Source of the DNA: Pseudofrankia sp. DC12
GTDB taxonomy: Bacteria > Actinomycetota > Actinomycetes > Frankiales > Frankiaceae
NCBI RefSeq assembly: GCF_000966285.1
Contig: NZ_KQ031391.1
Coordinates: 4,698,383 to 4,762,382 of the forward strand
Direction: 5' to 3'
Length of the DNA stretch: 64,000 nucleotides
The notes under the pieces were generated by a model. That model was given only the letters and a program-made list of their open reading frames with translations, was not told the origin of the DNA and searched no databases. Positions 52,979 through 61,914 of the stretch are shown here, one piece after another. The position numbers and the translations under genes are program-made. Position 1 is the stretch's first letter, and every line of letters begins with the position of its first letter.

Positions 52979-54431
52979 GGTGGCGCCAGGCGAGCTCCAG
53001 ACAGGCGGCGGCCGCGGGTGCGAGCGGCTCGCCGTCGATCAGCCGGCGCAGGGTGGCGTAGGTGAACGGGATGCCCTCGGCGGCCGCGCGGTTCGGCCCG
53101 GCCGAGACGACGGAGCCCTCCGCGTTGCTGTGCACCATCTCGGCGAACATGCCGTCGAAGGTGTCGGCCTCGATGACGACGACCGTCAGGATCTCGCTGA
53201 ACAGCGTCAGCGCGTCGATGCCGACGCCGAAGCAGGCGACCCGGATCCGGCCGTCGCGGCGCGCCTCGTCGAACTCCCGGAACGGCTCGTCCGCCGCGTA
53301 GTCGATCGGGGTGGAGGAGTTCCCGTCGTGCTCGGTGTTGCCGAGCAGCTCCTCGGAGAGCTCGCGCATGATGTTGCGCCACAGGTCGAAGTCGGCCCGG
53401 TGGTGGACCGGGGTGATCCCGGACGGCTGGAACACGCCAGCCGGGATCACGTGGTACACCCCGCCGGCGGTGGCGACCGACCCGGCGCTGCGCCGGTGCA
53501 GCAGGAAGCTCGCCGAGCCCCGGTCGACCCGGATGGTCAGCGTGTTGATCGACGGCAGTACCGGCCGGGCGGCCAGGTCGAAGGGATCGCCGATCCGGCG
53601 GCGGAACGGCAGCGCCGGCCAGGACAGCCCGCTGGACATCATCGCGGCGGCGGTCTCGTGGGCGACGGTCTCGCAGACGTCGACGGCGTCGAAGTAGGTG
53701 GTGTGGCCGAAGGCCAGCATCGGGTTCCCGCCATCGCCGGTCTGGCCTGACCCCAGGTCGTCGCGGGTGATGTCGACCAGCCGGAAGCTCAGCCGGTTCT
53801 CGAACAGCGTCGGGCGGTCCAGGTCACGCATGGCGCGGGTGTAGCGCTGGTAGCGCACGTACGGGCCGCCGTCGGCGATCAGCGGGCGCGCGCCGTCGGT
53901 CTCGGGCTCGCCGCCGGTGATGGCCGGCTCGGGGACTTCGTCGGACCAGCGCAGGCCGACGTCGCTGATGTCCAGCGGCTGCGGCCAGATCCAGCCGGGC
54001 CTGGCCAGCAGGCCGGGGCAGAGGCGGTAGGCCTCCGGGTAGAGCCCGGCGGCCGCCTTGGCCAGCCGGATCCGGTTGCGGTTGAGGGTGTCCCGGGTGA
54101 CCCGCCAGGCGCGCTGGCTGGCAGTGGCCTGCTCGGACAGGGAGTCCCGGCCGGGCTCGCGGCGCCGCTCGGCGAGCGTGCCGGGGGCCAGGCCCACGTC
54201 CTCGGGCGCGAGCTCCAGGTGGCGGGCGATGTGGCGCAGCGTGGAGATGTCGTGGATGGCCCGACGGCCACTCTCGACCTTGGACACGTAGGACTGGTCG
54301 AACCCGAGCTGGTCCGCGAGCTGCTGCTGCGTGAGCCCGTGCGCCTGCCGGTAGGCGCGGAGGAGTTGCCCGACGCCGACAGGAACAGGGGTCGGCGGTG
54401 GCGGTGTCCACAGCCAGGTCTGACCGGTCAC
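52935..54431 (-). CDS. XRE-family regulator with a Nudix-like sensor
   Basis: A 498-residue protein. Residues ~20-72 are the helix-turn-helix (LLRAYRQAHGLTQQQLADQL, then SYVSKVESGRRAIHDISTL). A middle region carries SFRLVDITRDD, and a late region looks Nudix-like: YHVIPAGVFQPS near 326-337 and RELSEELLG at 356-364, matching R-E-U-x-E-E-x-G-U. The upstream Glu of a full Nudix box is not at the expected spacing. It may bind rather than hydrolyse a nucleotide-linked ligand. GTG start after AGAGGA. It precedes a sugar epimerase, suggesting a nucleotide-sugar signal. Confidence 0.75.
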   Translation of the reverse strand: MTGQTWLWTPPPPTPVPVGVGQLLRAYRQAHGLTQQQLADQLGFDQSYVSKVESGRRAIHDISTLRHIARHLELAPEDVGLAPGTLAERRREPGRDSLSEQATASQRAWRVTRDTLNRNRIRLAKAAAGLYPEAYRLCPGLLARPGWIWPQPLDISDVGLRWSDEVPEPAITGGEPETDGARPLIADGGPYVRYQRYTRAMRDLDRPTLFENRLSFRLVDITRDDLGSGQTGDGGNPMLAFGHTTYFDAVDVCETVAHETAAAMMSSGLSWPALPFRRRIGDPFDLAARPVLPSINTLTIRVDRGSASFLLHRRSAGSVATAGGVYHVIPAGVFQPSGITPVHHRADFDLWRNIMRELSEELLGNTEHDGNSSTPIDYAADEPFREFDEARRDGRIRVACFGVGIDALTLFSEILTVVVIEADTFDGMFAEMVHSNAEGSVVSAGPNRAAAEGIPFTYATLRRLIDGEPLAPAAAACLELAWRHRELLLPGLRLRAAS

Positions 54432-54547
54432 CCGGGATCCTCTCGGGTCGTAGCGGCGGAACGTTGGTTACAGGACGTGAGCCTAGCTAGTGGTACATCT
54501 GCGGACTCACTGGCATAAATCGTGCAGATCCTTTCGGGCTGCCCGCT

Positions 54548-54742
54548 TTACCGGCCCGGAATCACGCCCGCCAGTGCCAGTGCGACGACGATCACAATCG
54601 CCACTCCGATCCAGCGCAGCAGCCTCATCCGGCCCCAGACGTCTCGCGCGAGGCTCCGGCTGGCCCTACGTGCCATGACCAGTAGGGCAAGTAGGGCCCC
54701 GCCGACCACGACGAGAAAAACCCCCGCATAGTTGCCGTGCAC
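54548..54742 (-). CDS. Small two-helix membrane protein
   Basis: A 64-residue protein: VHGNYAGVFLVVVGGALLAL with the first helix, a basic loop (RRASRSLARDVWGRMRLLR), then WIGVAIVIVVALALAGVIPG. Both termini would be on the outer side, with the loop inside. No family recognised, and the ribosome site before the GTG at 54742 is weak, so the start is uncertain. Confidence 0.5.
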   Translation of the reverse strand: MHGNYAGVFLVVVGGALLALLVMARRASRSLARDVWGRMRLLRWIGVAIVIVVALALAGVIPGR

Positions 54743-55324
54743 ACAGTCACGATCGCACGCCGCCGCCGGCGCCCCTGCTGGGGTTCGCGGCGGCCACCAC
54801 GTGCTTGCGGCACTGCGGTGCTGGGCGAATGATGTGACCTGTTCATCAGCCCACGCCCGGTCGGACCGTGCACGTCCTAGCCTGCCCGATCCCGCCCGGC
54901 TTTCTATAGCCGCGGCCCGTGTCGGGCGTGATCTACCTGTGTGCTCGGTTACCCGCATCCGCGGGACCACCCGGCACCTCACCCCGGACAGCAGCCCGCC
55001 GCCCAGCCTCGAGACGGGCGCAGGACATCCAGTCATGGCCTTTTCGGCCGGTTCGGGCGGTTTGTAGCCCCAGCGAGACTAAGCCTGGTCCCGGCCCCCG
55101 GCCAGCCACGTCAGCGGTACTCAGCCGAGGTCCCGGCCCTGGATCAGGTCGGCCAGTGTCATCGCCGTGCGCCTCGGTCCAGCATTGGTCGGGGCGTTCA
55201 GCGCCCCGACCGGCGCGTGGCGAGCGGGCGCGCAAGCGCCCTCCGAGCCGCGTGCCCTGAGCCACTCGCCCCCAATCGGACTTTTGAGCCGCGTCGCGGG
55301 CCGCGGATACCTAACCTGGTGCGG
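54743..55324. other. Non-coding stretch upstream of pncB with a hairpin
   Basis: About 580 bases without a supported gene. GGTCGGGGCG at 55187-55196 and CGCCCCGACC at 55202-55211 form a perfect 10-bp stem with a 5-base loop, possibly a terminator. TACCTAACCT shortly before the pncB ATG could be a -10 region for a short-leader message. CTTTCTATAGCC near 54900 is a second AT-rich patch. Confidence 0.45.
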
Positions 55325-56719
55325 ATGTCCACGGCGCTTCTCACTGATCATTACGAGCTGACCATGTTGCGCGCCGCGCTGAAGTCCGGCGCCGCGTACC
55401 GGCGTGCCACCTTCGAGGTGTTCGCCCGCTCGCTTCCCGCCGGCCGCCGCTACGGTGTCGTCGCCGGCACCGGCCGGCTGCTCGCCGCGCTCGCCGACTT
55501 CCGGTTCGGCCCCGAGGAGCTCAGCCTGCTCACCGGCAGCGGCGTCGTCGACGCGGCCACCGCCGACTGGCTGGCCAGCTACCGCTTCTCCGGCGACATC
55601 CGCGGCTTCGCCGAGGGTGAGCCCTTCCTGCCTGGCACCCCCGTGCTCGTGGTCGAGGGCCCGTTCGCCGAATGCGTGCTGCTGGAGACGCTCACGTTGT
55701 CGGTGCTCAACCACGACAGTGCCGTCGCCGCCGCCGGTGCCCGGATGGTGCAGGCGGCCGGGGGCCGGCCGCTGATCGAGATGGGCTCCCGGCGCACCCA
55801 CGAGGAGGCGGCGGTCGCCGCGGCCCGGGCGGCGTACCTGGTCGGGTTCGCGGCCACGTCGAACCTGGAGGCAGCCCGGCGCTGGGCGGTGCCGAGCAGC
55901 GGCACCGCCGCGCACGCGTTCACTCTGGCGCACCCGACCGAACGGGAAGCCTTCGACGCCCAGGTCGACACCCTGGGCGTCGACACAACGCTGCTGGTCG
56001 ACACCTACGACGTCGAGGCGGGCATCGCCGCGGCCGTCGCGGCGGCGGGACCGGGCCTCGGCGCCATCCGGATCGACAGCGGCGACCCGGCCGCCGGCGT
56101 GCGGGCCGCCCGGGCCCAGCTCGACGCGTTGGGCGCCACCGAGACCCGGATCATCGTCACGGGTGACCTCGACGAGCACAGCATCGCTCGGCTCGCCGGC
56201 GTGCCGGCCGCCGGCTACGGCGTCGGCACCAGCCTGGTCACCGGCTCGGGCGCGCCGACCGCCGGCTTCGTCTACAAGCTCGTCGAGATCGACGGCCGGC
56301 CGGTCGCGAAGACCTCCATCGGCAAGAGCACCCGCGGCGGCCGCAAAGACGTGCTGCGCCGGCACGACGCGGGTGGGGTCGCCGTCGTGGACCTCGTGCT
56401 GCCGGCCGGCGAGCGTCCCGGCGGGGCCGCCTCGCGCGGCCAGTCCGTCGACGGTCTCGCTCCGGCCGCCCTGGACGGGCCCGCCGAGCAGGCACACCCC
56501 GTGGGCGGCAGCCTCGCTGGTCCGGGCCGGGACCGGCCACTGCTCGTCGAGCTGATGCGCGACGGGGCGGTCGTCGACCCCACGGCTACCGGCCCGGTCG
56601 GGCTGCGCCGGGCCCGCGACCATCACCGGGCCGCCGTCGCCGACCTGCCGCAGCGGGCCCGCGACGTCGCGTTCGGCCACCCCTGCCTGCCGGTTATCAC
56701 CTCGGTGCCGCATCCCTGA
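55325..56719 (+). CDS. pncB: Nicotinate phosphoribosyltransferase
   Basis: A 464-residue PncB making nicotinate mononucleotide for NAD salvage. Features: LLTDHYELTMLRAALKSGAA at the N-terminus, LNHDSAVAAAGARMVQAAGG, EMGSRRTHEEAAVAAARAAY, GTAAHAFTLAH, LLVDTYDVEAGI, IRIDSGDPA and GVGTSLVTGSGAP. About 70 low-complexity residues (roughly 56400-56520) are inserted near the C-terminus. The ATG at 55325 has little leader. It is followed 23 bases later by nrtR, its probable regulator. Confidence 0.93.
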   Translation: MSTALLTDHYELTMLRAALKSGAAYRRATFEVFARSLPAGRRYGVVAGTGRLLAALADFRFGPEELSLLTGSGVVDAATADWLASYRFSGDIRGFAEGEPFLPGTPVLVVEGPFAECVLLETLTLSVLNHDSAVAAAGARMVQAAGGRPLIEMGSRRTHEEAAVAAARAAYLVGFAATSNLEAARRWAVPSSGTAAHAFTLAHPTEREAFDAQVDTLGVDTTLLVDTYDVEAGIAAAVAAAGPGLGAIRIDSGDPAAGVRAARAQLDALGATETRIIVTGDLDEHSIARLAGVPAAGYGVGTSLVTGSGAPTAGFVYKLVEIDGRPVAKTSIGKSTRGGRKDVLRRHDAGGVAVVDLVLPAGERPGGAASRGQSVDGLAPAALDGPAEQAHPVGGSLAGPGRDRPLLVELMRDGAVVDPTATGPVGLRRARDHHRAAVADLPQRARDVAFGHPCLPVITSVPHP

Positions 56720-56742
56720 CGCCGTGCGAGAAGCTGGACGCC

Positions 56743-57441
56743 GTGAGTCCAGGGCCGCCGGCGATCAGCGTCACCGTCGACGTTGTCCTGCTCACGCTGC
56801 GTTCGGGCCGCCTGTGCGTCCTGGTCATCCAGCGGGACGAGGCCCCTTTCACCCATTACTGGGCGCTGCCCGGCGGCTTCGTCGGCTCCGACGAGGACCT
56901 GGACGCCTCGGCCCGCCGCCAGCTCGCCGACGAGACCGGCGTGACGGCGGCCGGCCACCTTGAGCAGCTCTATACCTACGGCGACCCGGGCCGCGACCCA
57001 CGCACCAGGGTCGTCAGCGTCGCCTACCTGGCCCTGCTGCCGAACCTGCCGCAGCCGGAGCCCGGCCGCCGGGGCCAGCAGGCCCGCTGGTGGCCGGTCG
57101 AGGATCTGGGCTCACCCGACGGGCCGACCCTCGCGTTCGACCATCCGCGCATCGTCGCGGACGGGGTCGAGCGGGCCCGCGGCAAGCTGGAGTACACCCC
57201 GATGGCGGCGGCCTTCTGCGAGGAGCCGTTCACGCTCGCTGACCTGCGCCGGGTCTATGAGGCGGCCTGGGGCGTGAGCCTCGACCCGCCGAACTTCCGC
57301 CGCAAGGTGCTGAGCACGCCGGACTTCGTCGTCCCGGTCGGCGCCGTCAGCTCGCCGCGCGGTGGCGGCCGGCCGGCCCAGCTCTACCGGCGGGGGTCGG
57401 CGACCGCGCTGTATCCACCGCTGCTGCGCCGCTCGGTCTGA
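56743..57441 (+). CDS. nrtR: NrtR-type Nudix transcriptional regulator
   Basis: A 232-residue protein with an N-terminal Nudix domain (HYWALPGGFVGSDEDLDASA) and a C-terminal winged helix (EEPFTLADLRRVYEAAWGVS, LDPPNFRRKVL), the layout of NrtR, a repressor of NAD biosynthesis genes that senses ADP-ribose. The Nudix box deviates: RQLADETG instead of REUxEExG, as in NrtR proteins that bind but do not cleave. Direct linkage to pncB supports this role. GTG start at 56743. Confidence 0.85.
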   Translation: MSPGPPAISVTVDVVLLTLRSGRLCVLVIQRDEAPFTHYWALPGGFVGSDEDLDASARRQLADETGVTAAGHLEQLYTYGDPGRDPRTRVVSVAYLALLPNLPQPEPGRRGQQARWWPVEDLGSPDGPTLAFDHPRIVADGVERARGKLEYTPMAAAFCEEPFTLADLRRVYEAAWGVSLDPPNFRRKVLSTPDFVVPVGAVSSPRGGGRPAQLYRRGSATALYPPLLRRSV

Positions 57442-57549
57442 CGGACCGTCGCGGGCTCGGTGCCCGAGAGGCGCGTGCCGGCGACGGACCGTGTCGGAGG
57501 TTCACCAGCCGACGGGTAGGGAGCGGCGGGGTGCGTAACAATAGGTGCC

Positions 57550-57840
57550 GTGACCGCCACCGCCGTCTCACCCGCGGACGTCGAGGAGATCGAAGAGGCG
57601 CTCAGTGACGATCGACCCTGGGTCACGATCGTCTGGAACGACCCGATCAACCTGATGTCCTACGTGACCTATGTCTTCCAGAAGCTGTTCGGCTACGACC
57701 GACCTACCGCGCGCAAGCTGATGCTCGACGTCCACGAGAAGGGCCGGGCGTCGGTCAGCAACGGCACCCGCGACGAGATGGAGCGGGACGCCGCTCGTCT
57801 GCACACCTACGGCCTCTGGGCCACCGTCCGCCAGGACTGA
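57550..57840 (+). CDS. clpS: ClpS, adaptor of the Clp protease
   Basis: A 96-residue ClpS that hands N-degron substrates to ClpC/ClpA. VTIVWNDPINLMSYVTYVFQ with the substrate-pocket Asn-Asp, KLFGYDRPTARKLMLDVHEK and ALARTYGL-like DAARLHTYGLWATVRQD end are all present. GTG start. The DUF2017 gene follows after 8 bases, the common actinobacterial pair. Confidence 0.95.
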   Translation: MTATAVSPADVEEIEEALSDDRPWVTIVWNDPINLMSYVTYVFQKLFGYDRPTARKLMLDVHEKGRASVSNGTRDEMERDAARLHTYGLWATVRQD

Positions 57841-57848
57841 GAGCCGGT

Positions 57849-58436
57849 ATGAGCACACCGCTGGACGAGGACGGGGACGTGGCGCAGGAGTACGACCGGC
57901 TGCCGGACAGCTTCCGGCGCACTCGCCATGGCATCGAACTCCGGCTCCCCCAGTGGGAGGGCTCGGTGCTGATCGAGCTGGTCAGGCAGATGGACCGGAT
58001 GCTGGAGCCGCCTCCGGTCGACGACCCGCTGGAGGCGCTGGTCGGGCTGCGTGACACCGCGCCGCCGCCGCCGGAGGACCCGGCCCTGGCCCGGCTGCTG
58101 CCCGACCCGTACCCGGAGGACCCGATGGCCTCCGGGGACTTCCGCCGGCGGCGCACCGACGACGCGTTGGCCCACAAGCGCGCCGCGGCCCGCCGGGTGC
58201 TCGCGACCGTGCCCGGCCCCGGCGAGGTGCTGCTCCTCGACGAGGAGGTGGCGCAGGACTGGCTGACGACCCTGAACGACCTGCGGCTGGTGTTCGGGAC
58301 CCGGCTGGGGATCACCGACGACGACTACCTCGACGAGCTCGGAACGCTGCCCCCCGATGACCGGCGGCTGCCGGTCATCGAGATGTACGAGCTGCTGACC
58401 ATCCTCGTCGACAACCTGATCCGCACCCTGGACTGA
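57849..58436 (+). CDS. DUF2017 family protein
   Basis: A 195-residue soluble protein of DUF2017, usually found next to clpS in actinobacteria. Recognisable stretches: GIELRLPQWEGSVLIELVRQ, SGDFRRRRTDDALAHKRAAA, DWLTTLNDLRLVFGTRLGIT and EMYELLTILVDNLIRTLD. Function unknown, with a possible link to ClpS-dependent proteolysis. Its last codons (ATC-CGC-ACC-CTG-GAC-TGA) are the first unit of the tandem repeat downstream. Confidence 0.9.
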   Translation: MSTPLDEDGDVAQEYDRLPDSFRRTRHGIELRLPQWEGSVLIELVRQMDRMLEPPPVDDPLEALVGLRDTAPPPPEDPALARLLPDPYPEDPMASGDFRRRRTDDALAHKRAAARRVLATVPGPGEVLLLDEEVAQDWLTTLNDLRLVFGTRLGITDDDYLDELGTLPPDDRRLPVIEMYELLTILVDNLIRTLD

Positions 58437-58527
58437 CTGCGCACCCTGGACTGGCTGCGCACCCTGGACTGGCTGCGCACCCTGGACTGGCTGCGCACCC
58501 TGGACTGGCTGCGCACCCTGGACTGGC
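58420..58527. repeat. 18-bp tandem repeat grown from the end of DUF2017
   Basis: Five perfect units of CTGCGCACCCTGGACTGG (58438-58527) follow a sixth, slightly different unit that is the last coding part of the DUF2017 gene. The gene copy carries TGA where all later units carry TGG. The array runs up to the 5' region of mec. Confidence 0.95.
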
Positions 58528-58561
58528 CGTGCGGGGGCAGATCCGTCGTACCGTGGTCGGC

Positions 58562-58966
58562 GTGCTGCGCATCGACCGCGCCCTCTACGAGGCCATCATC
58601 GATCATGCCCGACGGGACCATCCCGACGAGGCCTGTGGCGTGATCGCCGGACCGTTCGGCTCGGACCGGCCGGAGCGCTTCATCCCGATGGAGAACGCCG
58701 AGCGCTCGCCGACGTTCTACCGGTTCGACTCGATGGAGCAGCTCAAGGTGTGGCGGGAGATGGACGACCGGGACGAGGAACCCGTCGTCATCTACCACTC
58801 GCACACCGCTACCGAGGCCTATCCGTCCCGGACTGACGTGTCGTTCGCGTCGGAGCCCGGCGCGCACTACGTGCTGGCGTCCACCCGGGAGCCGGAGACC
58901 ACCGAGTTCCGCTCGTTCCGGATCGTCGACGGCGTGATCACCGAGGAGCCGGTAGAGATCGGCTGA
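58562..58966 (+). CDS. mec: Mec, CysO-cysteine peptidase (JAMM/M67)
   Basis: A 134-residue JAMM metallopeptidase that releases cysteine from the carrier CysO in the mycobacterial-type pathway. Zinc site: Glu23 in HPDEACGVIAG, and His79-x-His81-x7-Ser89-x2-Asp92 in IYHSHTATEAYPSRTD. Very close in my recollection to M. tuberculosis Mec. I give the GTG at 58562; an in-frame GTG at 58529 adds 11 residues. Its partners cysO and cysM follow 670 bases downstream, after a repeat array and a leader-peptide region, so they may form a separate transcript. Confidence 0.93.
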   Translation: MLRIDRALYEAIIDHARRDHPDEACGVIAGPFGSDRPERFIPMENAERSPTFYRFDSMEQLKVWREMDDRDEEPVVIYHSHTATEAYPSRTDVSFASEPGAHYVLASTREPETTEFRSFRIVDGVITEEPVEIG

Positions 58967-59002
58967 GCCGCCGGGCCCGACCGCGGTGCTGGCAGGCGCC
59001 TG

Positions 59003-59110
59003 GGTTCCACCAGCGTCTCTGGTTCCACCAGCGTCTCTGGTTCCACCAGCGTCTCTGGTTCCACCAGCGTCTCTGGTTCCACCAGCGTCTCTGGTTCCAC
59101 CAGCGTCACA
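59003..59110. repeat. 18-bp tandem repeat downstream of mec
   Basis: Five perfect units of GGTTCCACCAGCGTCTCT plus a sixth ending in CACA. Same unit length as the array upstream of mec but unrelated sequence. It lies between mec and the leader peptide. Confidence 0.95.
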
Positions 59111-59155
59111 GTCGTTGGGCCCCGCCAAGCGTCACACATGTGCAACGATGGCGAC

Positions 59156-59278
59156 ATGACTGCGCCCCGCCACTCGCGCGACACCGTGGCCGTGGGCGTT
59201 CCGGAGCTGTTCCTGGTCGCCCGGCTGCACGTCGACCTGCTCCGGGTAGCCAGCGCCCGCTGTCGTAGCGTCCGCTGA
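59156..59278 (+). CDS. Putative cysteine-attenuation leader peptide
   Basis: A 40-residue reading frame: after MTAPRHSRDTVAVGVPELF it ends in LVARLHVDLLRVASARCRSV then Arg and stop. The R-L-H-V-D-L-x-R-V-x-S-x-x-C end matches the putative leader peptides that sit in front of sulfur and cysteine genes in Streptomyces and related actinobacteria. Ribosome stalling at the Cys codon when cysteine is scarce would change folding of the downstream RNA and open cysO-cysM. It lies 360 bases upstream of cysO. The upstream bounds of the peptide are uncertain; the C-terminal part is the informative one. Confidence 0.7.
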   Translation: MTAPRHSRDTVAVGVPELFLVARLHVDLLRVASARCRSVR

Positions 59279-59638
59279 CGCTCGCCGCCGGACCGCGTCG
59301 CGCCACCAACTGCCTGTCTGAAAAGCCCGCTGGCTGGCCCCGCCGCCTGCGCTGAAGGCCTGTCGGCTGGTCCCGACTGACGGCCAGATCCAGGAGAGCG
59401 CCCAGCGGCGGCCAAGCCTGGAACACTGGAGGGCGCTCGCGGCGTTTGGTCTGACCGCACGATGCCGTCAGGCTGACTGCACGGCGCCGTGCAGTGAGAC
59501 GATCCGGGTCAGACGATCCGGGTCAGGCCACGGAGCCCCGAGCGGCGCCACATTCGTTAGCTAGACCGTTCCGCGCCTGGCCGCCCGGCCGAGATGCCGC
59601 AGCCCGGCCGGGCCGCGGCCCCTGAGAAGAGGAGCACC
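59279..59638 (+). promoter_or_regulatory. Possible attenuator region before cysO
   Basis: No gene seen. GAGCGCCC at 59396-59403 can pair with GGGCGCTC at 59431-59438. A 20-bp perfect palindrome ACTGCACGGCGCCGTGCAGT fills 59475-59494. A direct repeat GACGATCCGGGTCA then occurs twice around 59497-59525. These are candidates for alternative structures controlled by the leader peptide. Confidence 0.5.
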
Positions 59639-59920
59639 ATGGCAGTCCAGGTCCGCGTGCCGACCATCCTGCGCAGCTACACCAGCAACTCGAAGGTCGT
59701 CGACGGCTCCGGGGACACCCTGGCCGCGCTGTTCACGGACCTCGACACCCGCCACCCCGGGCTGCGCGGCCGGCTGATCTCCGGTGACGGCGCCGGCGAG
59801 CTGCACCGCTTCGTCAACGTCTACATCAACGACGAGGACGTCCGGTTCCTCGGTGGCCTGGACGCCAAGCTTTCCGACGGCGACAGCGTGACCATCCTGC
59901 CCGCCGTCGCCGGCGGCTGA
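59639..59920 (+). CDS. cysO: CysO, sulfur-carrier protein
   Basis: A 93-residue ubiquitin-fold (MoaD/ThiS-type) carrier ending in Ala-Gly-Gly, whose C-terminus is thiocarboxylated and supplies sulfide to CysM. RVPTILRSYTSNSKVVDGSG, GELHRFVNVYINDEDVRFLG and SDGDSVTILPAVAGG are typical. The ATG at 59639 has GAAGAGGAG upstream. cysM follows after 35 bases. Confidence 0.94.
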   Translation: MAVQVRVPTILRSYTSNSKVVDGSGDTLAALFTDLDTRHPGLRGRLISGDGAGELHRFVNVYINDEDVRFLGGLDAKLSDGDSVTILPAVAGG

Positions 59921-59949
59921 CGTCGACCCGGCGCCACAAGGATCGGTAG

Positions 59950-60903
<954 letters not shown>

Positions 60904-60929
60904 GTCCCTTTCTGGGTTGGCCCTTGGCC

Positions 60930-60962
60930 CGCCCTTGGTTCGCCCTTGGTTCGCCCTTGGTT
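60930..60962. repeat. 11-bp tandem repeat after cysM
   Basis: Three units of CGCCCTTGGTT, preceded by a related GGCCCTTGGCC. The rest of the convergent gap 60904-61156 has no gene. Confidence 0.85.
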
Positions 60963-61156
60963 CGGCGCTCGGGCTGCGCGGGCCCGAGCCTGAAGCCCCG
61001 TCCTGGGCCGGCCCTTGGCCTGGAGCTGGGGCTGTGGCGGGCCCGGCGCGGCTCGCCAGTGCTGAGTCCTGCCCCGTGGTGCCTGATCGGCCCGTCCGTG
61101 GCGCCATGACGTCTGACTGGATTCGCCACACCGGCCACGTCAGCCTGCCTGGACAT

Positions 61157-61789
61157 TCAAGGTGCCTGCTCGGTGACGAGGCGGGGTGGCCAGGGGAGCT
61201 CGGCGGGACGCAGCGGACGCCAGCCGTTGGTCTGGGCGGCGGCGGTCGCGAGCAGGCCGGCGACGGCGGCGTCGTTCTGGATCTCCCCGGCGAGTGCCCG
61301 GCCGACGGCTTCGCCGAGGGCGACCCATTCGGAGCGAAAATCGGACTCCTCGAACTCGCCGCCCTGACCGAGCTCGTAACGTTCGTCGTCCGGGACGACA
61401 GTCAGGTCGCGGGCCAGGTAGACCCGCACCCGGTGGTTCATGGCCGCCGGAGTCAGACGCAGGTCCAGCAGTGTGTGCCAGGTCCTGGCGCGCAGCCCGG
61501 CCTCCTCGTACAGCTCCCGCCGGGCCGCCTCGAACGGCGACTCATCCGGCTTGTCGAGCAGCCCGGCAGGCAGCTCGACGACGAACCCGCCCACCGGATG
61601 CCGGTACTGCGACAGCAGGAAGACCCGCTGGTCGTCGTCGAGCGCGACGATGACCACCGCTCCCATCCGGTCGATGACGTCCCGCTCGGCGACCTGGCCT
61701 CCGGGCACCCGGACCTGTTCGACCCGGATCGACATGATGTGGTTCTCGTGCACCAGCCGCGAGTGCACCGTCTCGTAGCCGTCGCCCAT
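61157..61789 (-). CDS. Nudix hydrolase, ADP-ribose-pyrophosphatase-like (copy A)
   Basis: A 210-residue Nudix protein. ELPAGLLDKPDESPFEAARR followed by ELYEEAGL gives a complete Nudix box (Gly-x5-Glu-x7-REUxEExGU). FLLSQYRHPVGGFVVELPAG upstream is the ADP-ribose pyrophosphatase pattern. Start: the ATG at 61789 after GAGGG. It is a close paralog of the next gene, from which it diverges. Confidence 0.9.
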   Translation of the reverse strand: MGDGYETVHSRLVHENHIMSIRVEQVRVPGGQVAERDVIDRMGAVVIVALDDDQRVFLLSQYRHPVGGFVVELPAGLLDKPDESPFEAARRELYEEAGLRARTWHTLLDLRLTPAAMNHRVRVYLARDLTVVPDDERYELGQGGEFEESDFRSEWVALGEAVGRALAGEIQNDAAVAGLLATAAAQTNGWRPLRPAELPWPPRLVTEQAP

Positions 61790-61914
61790 GCTGCTCGCCC
61801 TCTCGTCATCCCGCCCCAAAGAGAACGGGCCTTACCTGGCCGGCGGCCCGTCGCGGTCGGCTTGTTGAGAGCATGAACCCCGCGCACCACCACCCCGAGG
61901 AGGAGCCGGACCCG

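Noticed and set aside
59003-59110. CRISPR array or transposon end
   Set aside because: Units are directly adjacent without spacers; a simple tandem array.
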